NCBI RefSeq assembly: GCF_003367175.1 | Contig: NZ_QRGA01000021.1 | Coordinates: 1-64,000 of the forward strand | DNA length: 64,000 bases | Reading direction: 5' to 3' | Source of the DNA: Trinickia dinghuensis | GTDB taxonomy: Bacteria; Pseudomonadota; Gammaproteobacteria; Burkholderiales; Burkholderiaceae | Shown here: one piece after another, positions 15,780 to 24,158 of the stretch | How positions within the stretch are numbered: the stretch's first letter is position 1 | Layout: every line of letters begins with the position of its first letter | Notes under the pieces: model-generated | Seen by the model: the letters and a program-made list of their open reading frames with translations, nothing else | Database searches by the model: none | Told to the model about the DNA's origin: nothing | Made by a program: the position numbers and the translations under genes

Positions 15780-17429
15780 TCACGTAGCGCTATCAGGGAT
15801 TGGCAACGAGTCAGGCAGGTCTACGTCAGCCGAAGCGGTCCACGAGCCGGTGCGCCGGTCAACACTTAGCATCCGCGTGTTGCCGTGCTTCGAAAGGAGC
15901 AAGATTCCGATGCTTTTGTGGTCTTCTTCCGCTGGCATGAAGCCGCGGTGATAAATGACAATTTTGCTAAATGTGTCGACGACGAGTTGCCGAGCCTTCA
16001 TTCGTGCGTCGTAGTCTAGCGAATCTACGCCCTCGACAAGTTCTGCCCAAGCCTGCGCGATGGCAGGCGTTGCCGCGCTCGACACGGCAAGTTCATGCTC
16101 CAACCGATCTATTGCCTCCCGCTCGACCTTGAGACGCTCCTCCAGTTCACGCGCTTTGCGAACAAATGCGGCCGGCGCGGCATCCGCCTCCGCAAACAGA
16201 GCGTCAGTAATCCGTTCGATCTGGCGCTCGGTTTCTGCCGCTTGGCTCCTCGCTTGCGCCAGACGTGCAGCGTACGCGCTAGCTCCGCGATCCCCCTCAA
16301 CCAATCGGCTGAGATTCATCTGGTCGGAGCAGTAAGTCATAAGTGCCCGCTCAATTGGCACAACGCTACAACTTCCCCCAACGGGGCAACCTTCATTGTG
16401 GGAATATCCTACGCAGATTAGGCGTCTATGGCCGTCTTGCGGCCGGCCGTCCTCTTTTCGTTTTCGGTTCATCAGGTTTTGCCCGACGATCGCGGTGCCG
16501 CAGTAGCCGCAGCGTGTGATCCCGAGCCCCGTAACAATGCCCGGGATTTCGCCTTTTCCCTTACGTTGGCCGCGTTGATCAGCCAGATATTGCAGTTCGG
16601 CGAATTCATCAGTCGATAGGAGAGCAGGGTAGTAGCCTTCAAGCCGATATTCTTCGCCGTCTACGGCGAGCGTCTTCTCCCCAAGCAGCGCACGGTTGCG
16701 AATGATTTTGTAAATCTGCTTAGTGCTATTCCCTGCGTCGCTCATGGTGAGCCCGCGGTTAGTCAGTTCTCGCACCGTTCGGACTGCGCCGTGCCCCTGC
16801 TTGAACATGTCGATCATGAGCCGCACTGCTGTGGCTCGATCTGGGGAAAGTTCGAAGCGGCCATCGACGAGGTGCGTCCAGTGCGGATCCTTGCCATTGC
16901 GCACGACCCCGCGCCACGTGCCCGCAACCCAGCCTTGGCATTGCCGCCGAATCGCGGCCTTTACTCGCTTGCTTTTGGTGTCGGATTCTTCGTGAGCCCG
17001 GATCATGGTCAGCAGGCTATAGACGAGCCCCATCGGGTCTTGCTTAAGGGTGTCGCGCGAGTACTCTCTGCCGTCTGCCGCTGTTATGACCCTAATTCCT
17101 GCGCCGATGATCGCGGCCAGTTGCCCCTGCGCGAAAATTGGCTCGGCCCGACTTAGGCGATCGAGTCCCTCTACTACGAGCACCGATCCGGGAGGGACCG
17201 CACCCTCCTCGACGGCGCGCAGAAACACGCCGAGGGCTCCTTGCGTGACATGCTTCTGGTGATAGGCGGATAGGCCTTCGTCTCGCAGGGAGAGCGTTTC
17301 GTCAAGCCGCATCTCGTGTTCTGCTGCCCATCTCCGGGCGTATTCGGTCTGACGGTCGGCACTGCTCCCCGCTGCCTGTTTTGGGTCCGAGAACCGTAAA
17401 TAGCTGTAAACTCTCGACTTTGCTGTCAT
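15780..17429 (-). CDS. int: Large serine recombinase / integrase
   Basis: A 549-aa protein with an N-terminal resolvase domain. [11 protein letters not shown] carries the nucleophile Ser14, and [12 protein letters not shown] carries the conserved catalytic Arg region. A recombinase domain of about 180-300 residues follows ([20 protein letters not shown]). A zinc ribbon comes next ([13 protein letters not shown] with later ICVGY and EGCPVGG cysteines), then a C-terminal coiled coil ([20 protein letters not shown]). These enzymes integrate phages and integrative elements by strand exchange at short att sites. The start (ATG 17,429) lies 15 bp from the divergent rimO start, placing an att site in the rimO 5' end. 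Length is normal for the family and no frameshift is seen. Confidence 0.93.
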   Translation of the reverse strand: MTAKSRVYSYLRFSDPKQAAGSSADRQTEYARRWAAEHEMRLDETLSLRDEGLSAYHQKHVTQGALGVFLRAVEEGAVPPGSVLVVEGLDRLSRAEPIFAQGQLAAIIGAGIRVITAADGREYSRDTLKQDPMGLVYSLLTMIRAHEESDTKSKRVKAAIRRQCQGWVAGTWRGVVRNGKDPHWTHLVDGRFELSPDRATAVRLMIDMFKQGHGAVRTVRELTNRGLTMSDAGNSTKQIYKIIRNRALLGEKTLAVDGEEYRLEGYYPALLSTDEFAELQYLADQRGQRKGKGEIPGIVTGLGITRCGYCGTAIVGQNLMNRKRKEDGRPQDGHRRLICVGYSHNEGCPVGGSCSVVPIERALMTYCSDQMNLSRLVEGDRGASAYAARLAQARSQAAETERQIERITDALFAEADAAPAAFVRKARELEERLKVEREAIDRLEHELAVSSAATPAIAQAWAELVEGVDSLDYDARMKARQLVVDTFSKIVIYHRGFMPAEEDHKSIGILLLSKHGNTRMLSVDRRTGSWTASADVDLPDSLPIPDSAT

Positions 17430-17520
17430 TTTCCAAAGCACCTCATGTCCAAGCCGCAAAGCGTTACTAAGTCAGACTCCCCGCGTATAGGTATAGTATC
17501 TCTCGGGTGCCCCAAGGCGC
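17430..17520. other. Inferred attachment-site junction at the rimO 5' end
   Basis: The integrase and rimO start codons are divergent and 15 bp apart, and the first 15 or so rimO codons ([19 protein letters not shown]) use less GC-rich codons than the rest. This fits a recombination junction inside the rimO 5' end, with the element supplying the new start and leader. The core dinucleotide and the partner site cannot be defined because the left end is outside the window. Confidence 0.5.
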
Positions 17521-18830
17521 TCGTCGATTCCGAGCAGATCATCACGCAGTTGCGCGCCGAGGGCTACGAGATCTCGGGCACGTACGACGGTGCCGATCTG
17601 GTTGTCGTCAACACTTGCGGCTTCATCGACGAAGCCGTGCAGGAGAGCCTTGACGCGATCGGCGAAGCGCTGACCGAAAACGGCAAGGTCATCGTCACGG
17701 GCTGTCTGGGCGCGAAGAAAAGCGCGAGCGGCGAGGGCCTCATCGAAGAGGTGCACCCGAAGGTGCTCGCGGTCACGGGGCCGCACGCCGTCGGTGAAGT
17801 GATGCAGGCCGTGCATAACCACCTGCCGAAGCCGCACGATCCGTTCACCGATCTCGTGCCGCCGGCCGGCATCAAGCTCACGCCGCGCCACTACGCCTAT
17901 CTGAAGATTTCAGAAGGCTGCAATCACCGCTGCACGTTTTGCATCATCCCGTCGATGCGCGGGGATCTCGTTTCCCGGCCCGTCGCCGAAGTCATGCTCG
18001 AGGCGGAGAATCTGTTCAAGTCCGGCGTCAAGGAATTGCTCGTCATCTCGCAAGACACGAGTGCCTACGGCGTCGACGTCAAATACCGCACGGGTTTCTG
18101 GAACGGCCGGCCGCTCAAGACGCGCATGACCGACCTCGTGAGCGCGCTCGGCGAACTCGCGGCCCAATACGGCGCCTGGGTCCGGCTGCACTACGTCTAT
18201 CCGTACCCGCACGTCGACGAAATCATTCCGATGATGGCCGAAGGCCCGCTCAAGGGCCACGTGCTGCCGTATCTCGATGTACCGTTCCAGCACGCCGATC
18301 CCGAGGTGCTCAAGCGCATGAAGCGGCCGGCCAATGCCGAGCGCACGCTCGAGCGCGTGGCGGCCTGGCGCCGCATGTGTCCCGATCTCACGATCCGCAG
18401 CACGTTCATCGCCGGCTTCCCGGGCGAGACCGAAGCGCAATTCGAAACGCTGCTCGAATTCATTCGGGCGGCGGAACTCGATCGCGTCGGTTGTTTTGCC
18501 TACTCGCCTGTCGAAGGCGCCGGCGCGAACGAACTCGACGGCGCGTTGCCCGACGAGGTGCGCGAGGAGCGTCGCGCGCGCTTCATGGAAGTCGCGGAGG
18601 AGGTCTCCTCGCGGCGATTGAAGCACAAGGTCGGCAAGACGCTCAAAGTGCTCGTCGACGAAGTCAACGCCGACGGCGGGATCGGCCGCACGGCGGCCGA
18701 CGCGCCCGAGATCGACGGCGTGGTGTATGTCGCGCCGGCGACGAAAGCGTCGAAGCGCTACAAGGCCGGCGATTTCGTGTCCGTCAGGATCACGGGTGCC
18801 GATGGGCACGATCTGTGGGGAGAGGTCTGA
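17445..18830 (+). CDS. rimO: Ribosomal protein S12 methylthiotransferase RimO
   Basis: A radical-SAM enzyme that adds a methylthio group to an Asp of ribosomal protein S12. The N-terminal MTTase domain has its cluster-binding cysteines in [12 protein letters not shown] (Cys22), VVNTCGF (Cys58) and TGCLGA (Cys87). The radical-SAM motif [11 protein letters not shown] holds Cys159, Cys163 and Cys166. A TRAM domain closes the protein ([18 protein letters not shown]). The length of 461 aa is normal. The first ten or so residues are probably element-encoded, since the integrase gene abuts the start. No ribosome binding site is obvious in the 15-bp gap, and sequence inside the integrase gene must provide the promoter. 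Confidence 0.96.
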   Translation: MSKPQSVTKSDSPRIGIVSLGCPKALVDSEQIITQLRAEGYEISGTYDGADLVVVNTCGFIDEAVQESLDAIGEALTENGKVIVTGCLGAKKSASGEGLIEEVHPKVLAVTGPHAVGEVMQAVHNHLPKPHDPFTDLVPPAGIKLTPRHYAYLKISEGCNHRCTFCIIPSMRGDLVSRPVAEVMLEAENLFKSGVKELLVISQDTSAYGVDVKYRTGFWNGRPLKTRMTDLVSALGELAAQYGAWVRLHYVYPYPHVDEIIPMMAEGPLKGHVLPYLDVPFQHADPEVLKRMKRPANAERTLERVAAWRRMCPDLTIRSTFIAGFPGETEAQFETLLEFIRAAELDRVGCFAYSPVEGAGANELDGALPDEVREERRARFMEVAEEVSSRRLKHKVGKTLKVLVDEVNADGGIGRTAADAPEIDGVVYVAPATKASKRYKAGDFVSVRITGADGHDLWGEV

Positions 18831-18841
18831 GGCTGGAGGCG

Positions 18842-19519
18842 GTGAGGGTGAGGTTAGATCGACGAATGGGGCGTGTGCATCGCGTTGCCGCGCGAGGGCT
18901 TGCGGCGGTGCGATCCGCGGTGGTGGCCGTCGCGGCTGTCCTTTCGCTTCATCCGGCGTGGGCCCAGACGGCGACGCAGCCGGCCGCGGCCATCGCTCGG
19001 CAATCCGACGATGCGGCGGGACAGGTGGCGCAGCAACGCTCGGACGCGGCCGCCGCGATCGGGCAAGATGCGTCCGATGCCGCCGGCTCGGTGGCGCAGC
19101 GAGCCTCCGATGCGGCCGGTTCGATCGCTCGGCAATCCACCGACGCGGCTGATGCAACGGTCCCGCGTACACCGGCGCCGCTCGCGCCGAATCCCGAGTT
19201 CGCGAATTTTCCGCGTTACGCCGGCACGCTCGGCGCGCGGCACATCGTATTGCGTCTCGGGAAGAAGACCGACGATCCCACGGGCGTTCACGGCGAATAC
19301 CAGTTCGCCGATACGGGCGAGGTCGTGCTCGTGGCCGGCGATCGTGAAGGCGACGTGCTCGAGATCGAAGACTCGGACGACGGGAGTACGATCTCGGGTA
19401 ATTGGGTCGGGCGCTTCGCCGCCGACGGAACGCTCGCAGGCGACCGCATGAACCCCGACGATTCCGACCCGCAGCCGTTCGTTCTCCATCCGCTTGCCAG
19501 CCCCTCACCAACCCAGTGA
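18842..19519 (+). CDS. Exported protein with 11-residue repeats
   Basis: A 225-aa protein with a basic N-terminus and hydrophobic core ending AAVLSLHPAWAQ, a likely signal peptide cut after AWA. Residues about 53-108 consist of four clear 11-residue repeats plus a degenerate fifth (consensus SDAAGSVAQ preceded by two variable residues). They are encoded by 33-bp units from 19,001. Such 11-mers form amphipathic helices like those in LEA- or apolipoprotein-type proteins. The C-terminal 110 residues form a beta-rich domain (ARHIVLRLGKKTDDP, GEYQFADTGEVVLVAGDRE). GTG 18,842 has GGAGG upstream and ATG 18,866 is the alternative. It ends 2 bp before the next gene. Function unknown. Confidence 0.75.
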   Translation: MRVRLDRRMGRVHRVAARGLAAVRSAVVAVAAVLSLHPAWAQTATQPAAAIARQSDDAAGQVAQQRSDAAAAIGQDASDAAGSVAQRASDAAGSIARQSTDAADATVPRTPAPLAPNPEFANFPRYAGTLGARHIVLRLGKKTDDPTGVHGEYQFADTGEVVLVAGDREGDVLEIEDSDDGSTISGNWVGRFAADGTLAGDRMNPDDSDPQPFVLHPLASPSPTQ

Positions 19520-19521
19520 CC

Positions 19522-20709
19522 ATGACCGATTCCGCTTCGTCCCGCGCTCGCCAGACCCGTATCGTCCATCCCGATCTCGATCTCGCTCCCGGCTTCGAAT
19601 CGTTCGCGACGCCCGTGATGCGCGCGTCCACGGTGGTGTTTCCCAATTTGGCGTCCGTTCGCGACGCCGATTGGCGCAGCGACGCGCAATGGCGCTATGG
19701 CCTGCACGCGACGCCCACTTCCGCGGCGCTGACGCAGCGCCTTGCGCAACTCGAGGGTGGCAAGCACGCGCTCTTGCAGCCTTCCGGGCTATCCGCGATT
19801 TCGAACGTGTACTTCGGCATCGTGAAAGCGGACGACGACGTGCTGATTCCCGACAACGTCTATTCGCCGAATCGCGAGCACGGCGATTGGCTCGCGCACG
19901 ACTTCGGCGTGTCGGTGCGGTACTACGATCCGATGATCGGAGCGGGAATCGCGGAGTTGATTCGGCCGAACACTCGCCTGATCTGGATCGAGGCACCGGG
20001 CTCGGTGACGATGGAGGTGCCCGACGTCCCTGCGATCGCGGCCGCCGCCCGCGCGCGCAAGGTGGTCACGGCGATCGACAACACGTATTCGGCCGGGCTC
20101 GCTTTTCGCCCGCTCGAGCATGGCGTCGACATCTCGGTGCAGGCGCTGACGAAGTACCAGTCGGGCGGCAGCGATGTGCTCATGGGCGCGACGATCACCA
20201 ACGACGATGCGCTTCATCACGCGCTCAAGCTCGCGCGCATGCGGATGGGAATCGGCGTTTCGGTCGACGATTGCTCGCTCGTGCTGCGCAGCCTGCCGAG
20301 CATGAAGGCCCGCTTCGAAGCCCACGATCGCAGCGCGCTCGCGCTGGCCCACTGGCTCAAGGCGCGTCCCGAGATTTCGGCCGTGCTGCATCCCGCCTTG
20401 CCCGACTGCCCTGGACATGCCGAATTCATGCGCGACTTTTCAGGGGCGGGCGGGCTGTTCTCGGTCGTGTTCGACGAGCGCTACAGCGCGGCGCAAATCG
20501 ATGCCTTCGTCGAAGCGCTCGAACTCTTTGCCATCGGCTGGAGCTGGGGCGGCGCGCATAGTCTGGCGATGCCCTACGACATCGCGTCGATGCGCTCCGC
20601 ATCGCAGTGGCCGCACCGCGGTACGCTGGTGCGCTTTTACGTCGGGCTCGAGGAGGAGGCCGATCTGCGGGCCGACATCGAGCGGGCCATGCGAATTGCG
20701 TTTGGTTGA
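19522..20709 (+). CDS. metC: Cystathionine beta-lyase (PLP-dependent Cys/Met metabolism enzyme)
   Basis: A 395-aa fold-type I PLP enzyme of the Cys/Met metabolism family. Recognisable parts are the N-terminal HPDLDLAPGFESFATPVMRA, the PLP-phosphate loop LLQPSGLSAISN, the IDNTYSAGLAFRPLE segment and the Schiff-base lysine in VQALTKYQSGGSD. The overall sequence is closest to proteobacterial cystathionine beta-lyases (MetC), which cleave cystathionine to homocysteine, pyruvate and ammonia in methionine synthesis. Related gamma-synthases cannot be fully excluded. The ATG lies two bases after the preceding stop, so it may be co-transcribed with it. It converges on serB with a 3-bp gap. Confidence 0.88.
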   Translation: MTDSASSRARQTRIVHPDLDLAPGFESFATPVMRASTVVFPNLASVRDADWRSDAQWRYGLHATPTSAALTQRLAQLEGGKHALLQPSGLSAISNVYFGIVKADDDVLIPDNVYSPNREHGDWLAHDFGVSVRYYDPMIGAGIAELIRPNTRLIWIEAPGSVTMEVPDVPAIAAAARARKVVTAIDNTYSAGLAFRPLEHGVDISVQALTKYQSGGSDVLMGATITNDDALHHALKLARMRMGIGVSVDDCSLVLRSLPSMKARFEAHDRSALALAHWLKARPEISAVLHPALPDCPGHAEFMRDFSGAGGLFSVVFDERYSAAQIDAFVEALELFAIGWSWGGAHSLAMPYDIASMRSASQWPHRGTLVRFYVGLEEEADLRADIERAMRIAFG

Positions 20710-20712
20710 GGC

Positions 20713-21552
20713 TCAGAACAAGCGCAGCAGCCCGTCTAGACCGACGAAGTTGAACGCGACATTGGCCGCGGCCCGAACCACGGGTTTCGCCCGAAACGCG
20801 ACCGATAGCCCGGCTTCGGCCATCATTTCCAGATCGTTGGAGCCGTCGCCCATCACGATCGTCTGCGACGTGGCGATGCCGAGTTTGGCGCAGGTCTCGC
20901 GCACGGTTCGCGCCTTGACGCTCGCGTTCACGATTTCGCCCACTACCTTGCCCGTCAGCTTTCCGTCGACGATTTCGAGCGTGTTGGCATAGGCGAAATC
21001 GAGCCCGAGTTGCGCCTTCAGCCGCTCGGTGAAGAACGTGAACCCACCCGAGACGAGCAGCGTGCGCAAGCCGGCTGCTTTGACCGCGGCGAGCATCGTC
21101 TCGGCGCCGGGCGAAAGCGTGAGCCGCTCGGCGAAGACGTGCTCGAGCGCGCTCGCGTCGAGCCCTTTGAGCAGTGCGACGCGCGCGGTCAGGCTTTCGT
21201 TGAAGTTCTTGATCTCGCCGCGCATCGACGCTTCCGTGATCGCCGATACCTCGGCCTTGAGCCCGCAAAAATCGGCGATTTCGTCGATGCACTCGATCGT
21301 GATCAACGTCGAATCCATGTCCATCGCCACAAGCCCGAACTCGCGCAGCGTGCGGCCGGCGGGCACGTAGGCATAATCGAGCGCGTGGGTCCCGCAGTAG
21401 GCGTCGATGTCGGGACGCTGCGCGGGATCGGCATTGTCGATACGCAGCGCGCAAGGATCGATCGAATGCATTTGCGTGCCGCGTGCGAGTGCGACGAGCG
21501 GCTTGACGTGGGCGGCCGCAAACGGCTCGGGGCTTTGTACGACGAGATTCAT
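20713..21552 (-). CDS. serB: Phosphoserine phosphatase
   Basis: A HAD-superfamily enzyme for the last step of serine synthesis, hydrolysing phosphoserine. The nucleophile motif VAMDMDSTLITIE gives Asp78 with Asp80 as acid/base. GGFTFFTERL is motif II, and VMGDGSNDLEMM holds the motif III/IV aspartates. The 77-residue N-terminal part resembles the ACT-like regulatory region of longer SerB proteins. The start at ATG 21,552 (MNLVVQSPEPF) gives 279 aa, the usual length. An upstream extension to 21,642 looks non-coding. Confidence 0.95.
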   Translation of the reverse strand: MNLVVQSPEPFAAAHVKPLVALARGTQMHSIDPCALRIDNADPAQRPDIDAYCGTHALDYAYVPAGRTLREFGLVAMDMDSTLITIECIDEIADFCGLKAEVSAITEASMRGEIKNFNESLTARVALLKGLDASALEHVFAERLTLSPGAETMLAAVKAAGLRTLLVSGGFTFFTERLKAQLGLDFAYANTLEIVDGKLTGKVVGEIVNASVKARTVRETCAKLGIATSQTIVMGDGSNDLEMMAEAGLSVAFRAKPVVRAAANVAFNFVGLDGLLRLF

Positions 21553-21800
21553 GGAGGATGCGCCAAGGAGTGCCGCCGGTCTCGGCGGCAGGACGGAAAA
21601 TCCGGCTATTGTAGCCGGTCGAAACCCAGCCTTTGCTTGCAAGCCGATAACGACGCCGGGCGCAAGCGGGGCATCTCCGGACGGGCCGATACCGCAGCGG
21701 ATGCAGTCTTTCTCTCGACTTGGGATTAGACTGACAATGCGTTATCGAACATTCGGCCTTGCGCTGCGAGGCACTGCGTCCGGTTAGCCAGGAGGTGAAC

Positions 21801-22355
21801 ATGAAGGTTCGTCTGAGACCTGTAGCCGTTTTGGTTTCCATTGCCGCATGCGCGGCCGGCGGTTTCGCCTTACTTGCACAGGCGGCGCCGCCGATCACCG
21901 TCACGTCGAAGACCCCGGCCGACGGCCCGATCAAGTACACGGTCAAGGTCGCATCGAAAACGTACGGCAACGCGCAGGACACGCGTACGATCCAGTCGGG
22001 ACAAACCGACGACTACACCTGGAAGACAACGCCGCCCGGCGGCTCCGTCAGTGTGTCCGACCAATGTCCCGGCTATGGATCGTTGTCGCTCAATGCGAAC
22101 GGTGCCGTGCAACGCGAAATGCGGATCCGGCTCGCGCCGACCGTCGCCGAGGACGGTACCGCGACCGTGCAGATGAGCGTGCTGGCGAGCACGCCGAACG
22201 GCGAGAAGGCCACGAAGGTGCACGGCAAGACGCTGCAATGTCCCAGCGTCGCGACGCTGAGCCAGGTGGTGCGCTTCACGATGCCGACGAGCGGCAGCGC
22301 GAAGACGGTCAGCCTCAGCGACGGCTCGCAGGTGACCATTTCGGCGCAGCGATAG
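21801..22355 (+). CDS. Exported hypothetical protein (184 aa)
   Basis: A near-ideal ribosome binding site AGGAGG stands before ATG. The N-terminus MKVRLRPVAVLVSIAACAAGG and following ALLAQAAPP form a signal peptide with probable cleavage after AQA. The mature protein is rich in Thr and Ser strands (PADGPIKYTVKVASKTYGNA) and has two cysteines (DQCPGYG and TLQCPSV) that could form a disulfide. It looks like a beta-sandwich periplasmic protein. No family recognised. It stands alone between serB and the fetAB pair. Confidence 0.7.
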   Translation: MKVRLRPVAVLVSIAACAAGGFALLAQAAPPITVTSKTPADGPIKYTVKVASKTYGNAQDTRTIQSGQTDDYTWKTTPPGGSVSVSDQCPGYGSLSLNANGAVQREMRIRLAPTVAEDGTATVQMSVLASTPNGEKATKVHGKTLQCPSVATLSQVVRFTMPTSGSAKTVSLSDGSQVTISAQR

Positions 22356-22388
22356 CGCTCCCGCGCGTCGCGCGTCGGGCTGCCCGGG

Positions 22389-23198
22389 TCATCGCCGGGC
22401 CGTGCGTTCGACGAGCCGCGCCGCGAGGAATATGTGATCGGCGCTGAACAGGCGCCGATACGTGAGCAAGATCGCACCGACCGTCCCCAGCGCCGACGAC
22501 GCGGCGATCAGGAACATGATGACGATCTGATAGCGCACGGCCTGCAGCGGCGATTGGCCGGCGAGCACTTGCCCGGTCATCATGCCCGGGAGGCTGACCA
22601 CGCCGACGACGGCCATTTGATTGAGCGTCGGGATCATGCCGGCGCGCGCGGCTTGACGCGCCGGGCCGCGCGCGGCCTCCCAGCGCGTTGCACCGAGCGC
22701 GAGCGCCATTTCCACGCGGTCGCGCCGCGCCGTCAGTTCTTCCGTCATGCGCTCGATGGCGAGCGCGACTCCCGTGAGCGTGTTGCCGAGAATCATGCCC
22801 AGAATCGGAATCGCGTATTGCGGCTCGTACCAGGGATGAATCCGCATGACCGCGAACAGTCCCACGGCGGCGATGAGCCACGCGCTGATCCAGATCGATA
22901 CGAGACTGTCGACGCGCTGCCCGGCATAGGTATGCGCGCCGCGGGCGGCACCGGCGAACCCGGCGATGATCGTCATCAGCACCATCAACGCGAGCACGAC
23001 GTACCAGCGATCGACGGAGAATACCCAGCCGAGCACGTAGCCGACCAGCAGCAGCTGGACGACGGTGCGCACGGCGGCCAACGCAAGCTGGCGGCCGAGG
23101 CCAAGCGACAGGGCAATGGAAATCGCACCGTTGACGACGATCAGCAGCGCGGCGATCGCGACGTCGACGAGGCTCAAGTCGTGCAGAACCGGATTCAC
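22389..23198 (-). CDS. fetB: ABC transporter permease, FetB/YbbM family
   Basis: A 269-aa integral membrane protein with about seven hydrophobic segments, including LALAAVRTVVQLLLVGYVLG. The family hallmarks are EPQYAIPILGMILGNTLTG and GMIPTLNQMAVVGVVSLPGMMTGQ (split here for length). It belongs to UPF0014, whose E. coli member FetB works with FetA to export iron and protect against peroxide stress. The start codon overlaps the end of fetA (ATGA), so the pair is a translation-coupled operon. Substrate by homology only. Confidence 0.9.
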   Translation of the reverse strand: MNPVLHDLSLVDVAIAALLIVVNGAISIALSLGLGRQLALAAVRTVVQLLLVGYVLGWVFSVDRWYVVLALMVLMTIIAGFAGAARGAHTYAGQRVDSLVSIWISAWLIAAVGLFAVMRIHPWYEPQYAIPILGMILGNTLTGVALAIERMTEELTARRDRVEMALALGATRWEAARGPARQAARAGMIPTLNQMAVVGVVSLPGMMTGQVLAGQSPLQAVRYQIVIMFLIAASSALGTVGAILLTYRRLFSADHIFLAARLVERTARR

Positions 23199-23887
23199 TC
23201 GATGACCTCCTTGTAGGCGGTCAGGCGGCCGGCATGCATCGTCATCCGACGTCCACCGATGCGCTCGACTTGCGCCGGATCGTGCGAGACCCAGAGCGAG
23301 GCCCTTGCCGAGCGATCGGCGTCGAACCAGTCAGCAACGAGTGTTTCGATCGCGCGCGTGGATTCCGGATCGAGCGAGGCGGTGGGCTCGTCGAGCAGCA
23401 GCACTTCGGGCGCGAGCTGCAGCACGCGGATCAGCGAAGCCACTTGCGCCTCTCCGCCGGAGAGATCGCCGGCTCGCTTGGCGAGGAAGTCCTGGCCTCT
23501 GCCGGCCGCTCTCGAGAGCTGCTCGGCGCGGTCGCGGTCGAAGCGTGCGTCGCGGTAGGCCTGCAGCGAGTAGGGGTAGCGCAAGTTGTCCTCGACCGTT
23601 CCATCGACGAGTGCGGGACGCTGGCGCACATAGGCGACGCTGCGCCGATAGCGCGGGATCGCGTGACGGTCGATGTCCCGCCCGTGCCAAAGGACATGTC
23701 CCGAATCGATCGGGTCGAGCAGCGCGAGCGCGCGCATGAACACGCTCTTGCCGGAACCCGAGGGGCCCGTGATCAGCACGCGCTCGCCCGCGGCCAGCGC
23801 GAAGTCGGCTGCGTCCAGGAGCGTCGTCGCCGTGCGCGCATCGCGCCTGACGAGCGCGCGGGCTTCGAGCAGGAAAGGGGCGGTCAT
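23195..23887 (-). CDS. fetA: ABC transporter ATPase, FetA/YbbL family
   Basis: A 230-aa nucleotide-binding subunit with Walker A GPSGSGKS (residues about 40-47), Q-loop region VAYVRQRPALVDG, signature LSGGEAQ, Walker [13 protein letters not shown] and H-loop WVSHDP. Together with the coupled downstream permease it forms a FetAB-type exporter in the inner membrane. It is divergent from the AsmA gene, with about 270 bp between them containing the promoters. No regulator site recognised. Confidence 0.9.
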   Translation of the reverse strand: MTAPFLLEARALVRRDARTATTLLDAADFALAAGERVLITGPSGSGKSVFMRALALLDPIDSGHVLWHGRDIDRHAIPRYRRSVAYVRQRPALVDGTVEDNLRYPYSLQAYRDARFDRDRAEQLSRAAGRGQDFLAKRAGDLSGGEAQVASLIRVLQLAPEVLLLDEPTASLDPESTRAIETLVADWFDADRSARASLWVSHDPAQVERIGGRRMTMHAGRLTAYKEVIE

Positions 23888-24158
23888 CTGGCAGAATGTT
23901 TTCGAGAGTGCGATGAAGCGATGAAGCAGCGCGGCCGGGCCATCCTACTCGCGCTGAATCGAACACAGCATGAAAGCGCCCGCGGCGCGCTGTACGACTC
24001 GCCATGATAGGCGATCGCGGCGCGGCACGGCACGCGGCACGGCGATTGCTGGAAACGGGTACCGGCTGCCCGGCAAGCGACGCTGCGCTTGCCGCACGCC
24101 GTGGCGCCATGTCGCGCCGCGCAAAACGAATGAACGATCGAGACTCGAGACAAAACGC

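Larger units (their letters stand above)
1..17440. mobile_element. Right part of an integrated element (prophage-like mosaic) ending at a serine integrase beside rimO
   Basis: Everything left of the rimO start reads as accessory DNA: an IS21 remnant, phage antirepressor-type genes (Rha, KilA-N), a terminase-small-subunit-like gene, truncated genes, orphan cargo with AT-richer composition, and a large serine recombinase at the boundary. Core genes in conserved dense arrangement begin abruptly with rimO. The left end is outside the window, so total size is unknown. No capsid, portal, large terminase or tail gene is visible here. The part seen is therefore either the accessory arm of a prophage or a degraded, satellite-like integrative element. 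The exact right boundary is inferred from the integrase/rimO geometry, not from a detected repeat. Confidence 0.75.

Noticed and set aside
17910-19646. Long minus-strand frame opposite rimO and the repeat protein
   Set aside because: Arg/Ala/Pro-rich shadow caused by GC-rich codon bias. The opposite strand carries the recognisable genes.
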